Of a stretch of DNA of 12,303 nucleotides, positions 6,176 to 11,194 are shown in pieces. Under the pieces are notes generated by a model. The model made no database searches and had not been told where the DNA came from. It saw only the letters and a list, made by a program, of their open reading frames with translations. Made by a program: the position numbers and the translations under genes. The stretch is from an uncultured Corynebacterium sp. Its GTDB lineage: Bacteria > Actinomycetota > Actinomycetes > Mycobacteriales > Mycobacteriaceae. The stretch lies in the NCBI RefSeq assembly GCF_937999985.1, contig NZ_CALLDG010000203.1, positions 1-12,303 of the forward strand. Reading direction: 5' to 3'. Within the stretch, counting starts at the first letter, position 1, and every line of letters starts with the position of its first letter.

Positions 6176-6994
6176 ATGCAGGATTCCCCGTTGCTGGTGG
6201 TCAGCGACGTTGACGGCACCCTGCTCAACAGCAGGGAGCGGGTCTCGCAGCGGATGCGCCGCGCGGTGAATTCGATGCTGCGCCGAGGCACCGTCTTCAC
6301 CATCGCCACCGGCCGCCCGCCGCGCTGGCTGATGCCCGTTTTCGAGCAGCTGCCCGTCCGGCCCGTCTGTGCCTGCGCCAACGGCGCCATTATTTATGAC
6401 GCCGACCGGGATCAGATCGTGCACGCCGCGACCCTCCAACCCGACCTCATCCGCGCCCTCATTGCGCAGCTCAGCGACTCGGTTCCTGGGGTAGGCTTCG
6501 CCGTCGAGCGCGCCGGGACCAGCGCCTTCGACCGCGCCGACGAGCTATTTTCCGTCTCTCCCGGCTACGACCACGCTTGGGATTCCACCGAGCATGCCGT
6601 CCAGTCCCTCGAAGAGCTCGCCGCCACGCCCGTGGTGAAGCTGCTGGTCCGGGACCCCAATCGGACCTCGGCCGAGCTCTTTGCCGCGGTGCGCCCTTTT
6701 ATTGACGCCACCCAGGCGAAAGCTACCTACAGCTATGAAGGGGGCCTGGTGGAGGTCGCGGCAGCGGGGATCTCCAAGCGCTCCGCGCTGGAATGGATCG
6801 CCGAGCAGGTCGGTGTGGATGCCGCGCAGACTATCGCCTTCGGGGATATGCCCAACGACACGGAGATGCTCACCTGGGCAGGGCACGGCGTGGCGATGGG
6901 CAATGCCGAGGAATCGCTGAAGGAAATCGCCGACGAGGTCACCCTGACAAACGACGAGGACGGCGTTGCCGCCGTCCTCGAACGGTGGTTTTAA
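6176..6994 (+). CDS. HAD-superfamily Cof-type phosphatase
   Basis: A 272-residue haloacid dehalogenase hydrolase of the Cof/IIB type. Motif I is DVDGTLLNS (nucleophile Asp11, acid/base Asp13). Motif II is TIATGRPP (Thr45). The motif III lysine is Lys201 in GISKRSALEW. Motif IV is FGDMPNDTEM (222-231; Asp224 and Asp228 hold the magnesium). The large insertion between motifs II and III is the C2 cap that selects substrate. The family dephosphorylates sugar phosphates, nucleotides and cofactors, and the substrate here is not predictable. It is cytoplasmic, with no signal or membrane segment. It lies between a lipid acyltransferase and a membrane protein with 9- and 6-base gaps, so it is almost certainly co-transcribed with them; a role in envelope metabolism is only suggested by that context. 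Confidence 0.9.
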   Translation: MQDSPLLVVSDVDGTLLNSRERVSQRMRRAVNSMLRRGTVFTIATGRPPRWLMPVFEQLPVRPVCACANGAIIYDADRDQIVHAATLQPDLIRALIAQLSDSVPGVGFAVERAGTSAFDRADELFSVSPGYDHAWDSTEHAVQSLEELAATPVVKLLVRDPNRTSAELFAAVRPFIDATQAKATYSYEGGLVEVAAAGISKRSALEWIAEQVGVDAAQTIAFGDMPNDTEMLTWAGHGVAMGNAEESLKEIADEVTLTNDEDGVAAVLERWF

Positions 6995-7000
6995 GTAGCC

Positions 7001-7462
7001 ATGTCCAAGCTGAGCGAAAACGTACGTCGGAAGGTAGCCCAGCTGCAGGTGCGCCACGAGGGCCTGAAAAAGAAAAGCTACGGCTTCCTCGTCCGCCCGC
7101 TGACCCTGCTAGCGGGCTGGTTGTGCGTAGTCGGCGGCATCCTCATCATCCCCACGCCCGGGCCGGGCTGGTTCCTGCTGTTCTTCGGCATCGGCGTGCT
7201 CTCCTTCGAGATGACCTGGCCCAACCGACTGTTGGATTGGGGACTGCGGAAATATGACAGCTTCGAGGATTATTGGAAGCGGCAAGGGGTGGCCGCCAAA
7301 AGCCTCATCGGCGTGGGCTTCCTGGCGGGTTGCGCCGTGGTCTTCAGCGGCGTCTTCTGGGTGATGTGGAACACCGGAATGCTCGGCTTTGCGGAAGCCT
7401 GGCTGGGGGAGTGGGTGGAGGAGCTGCCCGACTGGGCCGGGTTTAAAGAACCGCTTGCCTGA
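7001..7462 (+). CDS. PGPGW-motif transmembrane protein (TIGR02611-like)
   Basis: A 153-residue integral membrane protein with the hallmark PTPGPGW sequence between two closely packed hydrophobic segments (about 29-45 and 50-67), and a third hydrophobic stretch at about 100-125. The soluble N-terminus is basic (RRK, KKK), which favours a cytoplasmic location. It fits the actinobacterial PGPGW family (PF09656/TIGR02611), whose function is unknown. The C-terminal tail is acidic and Trp-rich (EWVEELPDWAG). The ATG is 6 bases after the HAD gene's stop with no clear Shine-Dalgarno, so translation probably depends on coupling to the upstream gene. It is the last gene of the acyltransferase run; the 76 bases before glf contain no evident terminator. 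Confidence 0.85.
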   Translation: MSKLSENVRRKVAQLQVRHEGLKKKSYGFLVRPLTLLAGWLCVVGGILIIPTPGPGWFLLFFGIGVLSFEMTWPNRLLDWGLRKYDSFEDYWKRQGVAAKSLIGVGFLAGCAVVFSGVFWVMWNTGMLGFAEAWLGEWVEELPDWAGFKEPLA

Positions 7463-7525
7463 AATCGCAGTACCGGGCGGCACACCGAGGTGGCGTCATG
7501 ACCAAAAAACAGTGAGTTAGCGCGG

Positions 7526-7538
7526 TAACCTGGCAGGC
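7526..7538 (+). promoter_or_regulatory. -10 element of a probable leaderless glf promoter
   Basis: TAACCT at 7526-7531 (TANNNT) ends exactly 7 bases before the glf ATG at 7539, and no ribosome binding site is visible. An own promoter with transcription starting at the ATG is therefore likely, making glf independent of the upstream three-gene run. Confidence 0.6.
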
Positions 7539-8756
7539 ATGACTGAGCAGACACAGAGCGGACAGAACTACGACCTCATCGTTGTCGGCAGCGGTTTCTT
7601 CGGCCTTACCGTGGCCGAGCGCGCGGCAACCCAGGCCGGCAAGAACGTGCTGGTGGTGGAGAAGCGTTCCCACATCGGCGGTAACGCATACTCCGAGGCC
7701 GAGCCGGAGACCGGCATCGAGATTCACAAGTACGGTGCGCACCTGTTCCACACCTCCAACAAGCGCGTGTGGGATTACGTCAACCAGTTCACGGACTTCA
7801 CCGACTACCAGCACCGCGTGTTTGCAATGCACAAGGGCACCGCCTACCAGTTCCCGATGGGGCTGGGACTGATCAACCAGTTCTTCGGCAAGTACTACAG
7901 CCCGGACGAGGCTCGCCAGCTGATTAAGGACCAGACCGACGGGCTGGACCCGGCAGAGGCCAAGAACCTCGAGGAAAAGGGCATCGCCCTGATTGGCCGC
8001 CCGCTGTACGAAGCCTTCGTGCGCGACTACACCGCCAAGCAGTGGCAGACCGACCCGAAGGAACTGCCGGCCTCTAATATCTCCCGCCTGCCGGTGCGCT
8101 ACACCTTCAACAACCGCTACTTCAACGACACCTACGAGGGCCTGCCGGTGGAGGGCTACACCGCGTGGCTGGAGAACATGGCCGCCGACGAGAAGATCGA
8201 GGTGCGCCTGGATACCGACTGGTTCGAGATCCGCGACGAGGTCCGCGCGGCCAACCCAGATGCGCCGGTTGTCTACACCGGCCCGCTGGACCGCTACTTC
8301 GACTACGCCGAAGGCCACCTGGGCTGGCGCACCCTCGACTTCGAGACCGAGGTGCTGAACACCGGAGACTTCCAGGGCACCCCGGTGATGAACTACAACG
8401 ATGCCGAGTTCCCGTACACCCGCATCCACGAGTTCCGCCACTTCCACCCGGAGCGGGGCGACAAGTACCCGAAGGACAAGACGGTCATCATGAAGGAGTT
8501 CTCCCGCTTCGCGGAGGAGGGCGACGAGCCGTACTACCCGATCAACACCCCGGAAGACCGCGAGAAGCTGGAGGCCTACCGCAAGCTGGCCGCGGCGGAG
8601 GCCGCGGATAACAAGGTGCTGTTCGGCGGGCGCCTGGGCACCTACCAGTACCTGGACATGCACATGGCCATCGGTGCGGCGCTGTCGATGTACGACAACA
8701 AGTTGGCACCGTACTTCGAGTCGGGCGAGCCGCTGGAGCAGGAGCGCGGGCACTAG
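7539..8756 (+). CDS. glf: UDP-galactopyranose mutase
   Basis: FAD-dependent enzyme interconverting UDP-galactopyranose and UDP-galactofuranose, the donor for the galactan of arabinogalactan in mycolic-acid bacteria; cytoplasmic. The 405-residue protein is of normal bacterial length. The dinucleotide-binding Rossmann motif is VVGSGFFG (15-22), followed by the FAD-ribose contact VVEKRSHIGGNAY. Family blocks follow: HKYGAHLFHT, the DYTAKQW loop, a TFNNRYF stretch and, near the end, FGGRLGTYQYLDMH with the conserved arginine at the FAD/substrate site. ATG 7539 is supported by the -10 spacing and by a short N-terminus before the Rossmann fold. Its stop is 15 bases from the stop of the convergent ATPase gene. 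Codon use is strongly G/C-ending, as in the core genes. Confidence 0.97.
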   Translation: MTEQTQSGQNYDLIVVGSGFFGLTVAERAATQAGKNVLVVEKRSHIGGNAYSEAEPETGIEIHKYGAHLFHTSNKRVWDYVNQFTDFTDYQHRVFAMHKGTAYQFPMGLGLINQFFGKYYSPDEARQLIKDQTDGLDPAEAKNLEEKGIALIGRPLYEAFVRDYTAKQWQTDPKELPASNISRLPVRYTFNNRYFNDTYEGLPVEGYTAWLENMAADEKIEVRLDTDWFEIRDEVRAANPDAPVVYTGPLDRYFDYAEGHLGWRTLDFETEVLNTGDFQGTPVMNYNDAEFPYTRIHEFRHFHPERGDKYPKDKTVIMKEFSRFAEEGDEPYYPINTPEDREKLEAYRKLAAAEAADNKVLFGGRLGTYQYLDMHMAIGAALSMYDNKLAPYFESGEPLEQERGH

Positions 8757-8771
8757 GTGCCGGTTTGGGGC

Positions 8772-9953
8772 TTACTCCGGCCAGATGGAGAACTGCTCCA
8801 TTGCATCGGTCGCGTGGTGGGAGCGTAAATACTCGCGCATATATGGCAGCTCGTAATCGACGAATCCGTGGGCCGTTGGGCGGATCATCTCTGCATCGAT
8901 GAGGCGTTTGCGGTAGTTTCCTGCGTACTGCGCGTCTACGCCCATTCGAGTCGCGATGTCCGACATGCGAGAGGGCCCATCGTCGGTCGACATTGCGATG
9001 AGAAAAGTCCGGTCGACCTCAGACAGATCCGCAATCGAAGGCTCGTGCACGAGCTGTCCGAGCTTTCTCCGGGCGGAACTAACTCCGCGAGATACTGCTT
9101 CTTCGTCGATCGCGTTGTCGGTGTAGTTACGGAAAGCGTGTTGCCCAACTAGCTGAATCATGAAGGGGTAGCCACCGGTCGCCTTGGTTGCATTGTCGAG
9201 TGCTTGAAGGGTCCACGAGACCCCGACTTGCTCGGTGGTCTTTTCAAGCGCTGTGCGTACTTCTTCAATCGGCACCATTCCGGTTTCAATTCTGTTCGCG
9301 CGACGCAAGAAGGTCACAGGGTTACGACCTTCGTCAGCGGCAAGAAGTGGTTTTACAGCACCAGGAATGCCAGCCATTGCAATCGCAATCTCACGGTCTT
9401 CGCGGACGAGGTGTTGAATGGTTGTCCCGAACTCAATGATTTCGTCCATGTGGGCGTAGTGCAGCTCGTCCAGGGTGATAAGTAGGCCGACTGGTTCTTG
9501 GTTGAGTCGGACGTCAAGCTCAGCCTGTCGGTCGAAAAGCTCTTCGAGCACCGACCTCAACGTCGGTGTGGGCGAAAAGGAGGGAATAGCTTCGGTCTCG
9601 AAGCCGAGGTAAGAGAGATTGATGCCGGAGAGGCGACGCTTGAGTTCGTCGGAAAGATCTTGAAGGAGGTTGAAGGCACGGTCACGAATGCGGTCGTTGA
9701 AACCACGAGTCGTGGTTTCGGAGATGACGTGCCATGAGTGCGTCTTCGCGACCGCTTCGAATTCATTTAACAAAACAGTCTTGCCGATACCCCTAGGGCC
9801 GGTAATGATGGAGATACGTTCATGACTTCCGGGGCCATCCTGGATGGCGGCATCGAAATCGTGGAGGTATTCATCGCGTCCTGCAAGAACCAGCGGTGTC
9901 TTCCCGACTGTTGCGGTGAAGGGGTTCTTGGGTCGAGCTGAAGTGGACGGCAT
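8772..9953 (-). CDS. AAA-type ATPase with C-terminal winged-helix domain
   Basis: A 393-residue P-loop ATPase, with no signal or membrane segment. Walker A is GPRGIGKT (52-59) and Walker B is LLITLDELH (157-165). FLRRANRIE (215-223) is a likely sensor/arginine region, and TGGYPFMIQLVG (259-270) is the lid motif seen in the archaeal-ATPase/Cdc6-like (AAA_16, STAND-related) group. The last part (about 310-377) has the pattern of a winged helix with a recognition helix near AQYAGNYRKRLIDAEMI. Such proteins act as nucleotide-dependent switches binding DNA or a partner; the specific job is unknown, and no partner gene sits in the same unit. The start is firm: AAGGAGG lies 4 bases before ATG 9953. 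A sample line is 57% G+C against 65% in glf, suggesting it may have been acquired. It lies between glf and the exporter, on the opposite strand to both. Confidence 0.85.
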   Translation of the reverse strand: MPSTSARPKNPFTATVGKTPLVLAGRDEYLHDFDAAIQDGPGSHERISIITGPRGIGKTVLLNEFEAVAKTHSWHVISETTTRGFNDRIRDRAFNLLQDLSDELKRRLSGINLSYLGFETEAIPSFSPTPTLRSVLEELFDRQAELDVRLNQEPVGLLITLDELHYAHMDEIIEFGTTIQHLVREDREIAIAMAGIPGAVKPLLAADEGRNPVTFLRRANRIETGMVPIEEVRTALEKTTEQVGVSWTLQALDNATKATGGYPFMIQLVGQHAFRNYTDNAIDEEAVSRGVSSARRKLGQLVHEPSIADLSEVDRTFLIAMSTDDGPSRMSDIATRMGVDAQYAGNYRKRLIDAEMIRPTAHGFVDYELPYMREYLRSHHATDAMEQFSIWPE

Positions 9954-9957
9954 CTTG

Positions 9958-9964
9958 CCTCCTT
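9958..9964 (-). promoter_or_regulatory. Strong Shine-Dalgarno of the ATPase gene
   Basis: On the minus strand AAGGAGG (9964-9958) is followed by 4 bases and the ATG at 9953. It is the most canonical ribosome binding site in the window and fixes the ATPase start. The first AA of the site is shared with the nearest copy of the repeat array. Confidence 0.8.
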
Positions 9965-10006
9965 ACTATCTCTTACTATCTTTACTATTTTTACTATCTT
10001 TACTAT
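9963..10006. repeat. Five direct repeats of TTACTAT (ATAGTAA on the minus strand)
   Basis: Exact copies of TTACTAT start at 9963, 9973, 9982, 9991 and 10000, with steps of 10, 9, 9 and 9 bases, so they lie on nearly one face of the helix. Spacers are T/C-only (2-3 bases). The array is an A+T-rich island in a G+C-rich genome, abuts the ATPase ribosome binding site, and would lie in its 5' UTR or promoter. Each copy contains TACTAT, a -10-like hexamer, on the plus strand; no TANNNT hexamer was found on the minus strand of this interval. It could be an operator array, an iteron-type site or a slippage-prone tandem repeat. Confidence 0.85.
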
Positions 10007-10049
10007 TCCGTGGCTAGGGCTCAGAGGTTTCGGATAACGGGGGCTGCAC

Positions 10050-10062
10050 TAATATCGCACGA
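10050..10062 (+). promoter_or_regulatory. -10 element of a probable leaderless promoter for the EamA gene
   Basis: TAATAT at 10050-10055 is close to the ideal -10 sequence and ends 7 bases before the GTG at 10063. There is no Shine-Dalgarno sequence. The spacing matches that of pheA, serS and glf and supports GTG 10063 as the real, leaderless start. Confidence 0.65.
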
Positions 10063-11001
10063 GTGTTGCGTGAGAAAACCCAAACAAAGGCAGCTCAGCA
10101 AGATCCATCGCCGCGGCGAGTGAGCAAGTTCCTCGCCCTACCGGTGGCGCCGGTCCTCCTGGTCCTCGTCGGATCCCTGGGTACCCAAGCCGCGGCGGTG
10201 CTGGTCACGGACATGCTTACTACTGTCGGCGCGCCGGGTGTATCGGGCCTGCGTATGACCGCCGCCGCCATCATCATGGTGGTCATCTTCCGCCCGAAGC
10301 TGTCCGGAATGACGCGCGCCCGCGCCCTCAACATCGTCGTTTACGGTATTGCCATAGGCATGATGAACATGATGGTTTACGCAGCCATCGCCCGCCTGCC
10401 CCAGGGCGTCGCCGTCACCATCGACTTCCTTGGCCCCTGCGTGGTGTCTTTTCTAGGACTGACCATGTGGCGCTCCCGCCTGTGGGCCATCGCTGCGTTC
10501 ATCGGCGTTGCTCTGATCGCGCAGCCCTCCAATGACCTGGACATTGTCGGTATTGGATTCGGCGCGGTCGGCGCAATCTTCTTCGGCGCCTACACGCTGT
10601 TTGCAGCCCGCGTTGGCAAGACCGAGGGCGGTGGCATGCCCGATCTGGCGCTGTCCGTGGTTGTAGCCGCACTCGTGCTCGCGCCGTTCTCTGTCCCGGC
10701 GGTGCCGCATATTGACGCCACGATGTGGGGCATTATCGTCATCTCTGGCTTTATCGGCGCCGTTGTTCCCTATGTAGTGGATACGATCGCCGCCGGAATT
10801 GTCTCGGCGGCGGTTGTCGGCACGCTCTTCGCGCTGGATCCTGTGATCGGAGCAATTCTGGGCTGGGCTTTTTCCGGAGACCAGCTCAGCTGGTCCATGG
10901 TGGCAGGCATCGTTCTGATCGCGACAGCCGGCGCGGTTATTACCTGGCGCGGAGCCCAGGAATCTCGGGATCTGACGCCGCCCCTTAATGCACAGAACTG
11001 A
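10063..11001 (+). CDS. EamA/RhtA-family exporter
   Basis: A 312-residue inner-membrane transporter of the drug/metabolite (EamA) superfamily, with about ten hydrophobic segments from residue 25 to 295, arranged as two five-helix halves. The first half contains LPQGVAVTIDFLGPCVV, close to the pattern of RhtA-type threonine/homoserine exporters; the second contains a corresponding LFALDPVIGAILGW stretch. Export of threonine, homoserine or a related amino acid is the best guess, but substrate assignments in this family are unreliable. The N-terminus (about 25 residues) is hydrophilic and basic, expected in the cytoplasm. The start is GTG, followed at once by TTG. It is flanked by two genes that look accessory, but its own G+C-rich codon use resembles the core genes. 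The stop TGA is at 10999-11001. Confidence 0.88.
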   Translation: MLREKTQTKAAQQDPSPRRVSKFLALPVAPVLLVLVGSLGTQAAAVLVTDMLTTVGAPGVSGLRMTAAAIIMVVIFRPKLSGMTRARALNIVVYGIAIGMMNMMVYAAIARLPQGVAVTIDFLGPCVVSFLGLTMWRSRLWAIAAFIGVALIAQPSNDLDIVGIGFGAVGAIFFGAYTLFAARVGKTEGGGMPDLALSVVVAALVLAPFSVPAVPHIDATMWGIIVISGFIGAVVPYVVDTIAAGIVSAAVVGTLFALDPVIGAILGWAFSGDQLSWSMVAGIVLIATAGAVITWRGAQESRDLTPPLNAQN

Positions 11002-11054
11002 AACAAAGTCATTCTGCCTCCGCAGGATTTGTTCACAGCTTCACCAATGTGAAC
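11002..11054. other. Two inverted repeats after the EamA gene (weak terminator or operator)
   Basis: AACAAA (11002-11007) and TTTGTT (11028-11033) enclose a second short stem, CTGC/GCAG around CTCC (11014-11025). Immediately overlapping is GTTCAC (11031-11036) with GTGAAC (11049-11054), a perfect 6-base inverted repeat with a 12-base gap. The first structure starts right at the EamA stop and could slow or end transcription, but it lacks a T-run. The second is operator-sized. Neither is conclusive. Confidence 0.3.
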
Positions 11055-11109
11055 CAGCGCAGGCTTCTTGCGGCGAGTCTGTCATTCTTACACTGAATGG
11101 GAAGAGAAG

Positions 11110-11187
11110 CATAACACCTAGCTTCCCACCTAACATCCCACAGTGTTATGTTAGGTGCGAAGATGAGTGGGAAGTTGAATTAGGTGG
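11110..11187. promoter_or_regulatory. Nested inverted repeats in the leader of the AlbA_2 gene
   Basis: CACCTAACAT (11127-11136) and ATGTTAGGTG (11148-11157) are a perfect 10-base inverted repeat with an 11-base gap, so the arm centres are 21 bases apart. Outside them CTTCCCA (11122-11128) pairs with TGGGAAG (11168-11174), CACCTA (11115-11120) with TAGGTG (11181-11186), and CATAACA (11110-11116) with TGTTATG (11144-11150). The last arm, TAGGTGG (11181-11187), is the ribosome binding site of the downstream gene, so CCACCTA (11126-11132) can pair with either TAGGTG copy. TATGTT (11147-11152) and TAACAT (11131-11136) are -10-like. The set could be an operator cluster, an RNA switch, or both. Confidence 0.55.
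11163..11183 (+). CDS. Possible six-codon leader ORF (MSGKLN)
   Basis: ATG 11163 reads six codons to TAG 11181-11183. AGGTG (11153-11157) lies 5 bases ahead as a possible ribosome binding site, and the TAG is part of TAGGTGG, the ribosome binding site of the next gene. This copies the stop/ribosome-binding-site arrangement between the Septum_form and metallopeptidase genes. An ORF this short can arise by chance; its position is the only argument for it. Confidence 0.25.
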   Translation: MSGKLN

Positions 11188-11194
11188 AGCCACC

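Noticed and set aside
5351..6439. 362-codon minus-strand frame opposite the acyltransferase and HAD genes
   Set aside because: Spans the junction of two well-supported genes, has no family motifs and no ribosome binding site; a compositional shadow.
7443..8753. 436-codon open frame on the minus strand opposite glf
   Set aside because: It mirrors glf almost exactly. Stop-free antisense frames are normal opposite G+C-rich genes, and the product is Val/Leu/His/Arg-rich with no domain.
8759..8781. GCCGG/CCGGC inverted repeat between glf and the ATPase gene as a bidirectional terminator
   Set aside because: Only 5 base pairs with a 13-base loop and no T-run on either side; it also enters the ATPase coding end. 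Too weak to annotate.
9963..10006. CRISPR array
   Set aside because: The repeat unit is 7 bases with 2-3 base spacers, far too short for CRISPR repeats and spacers, and no cas genes are present.
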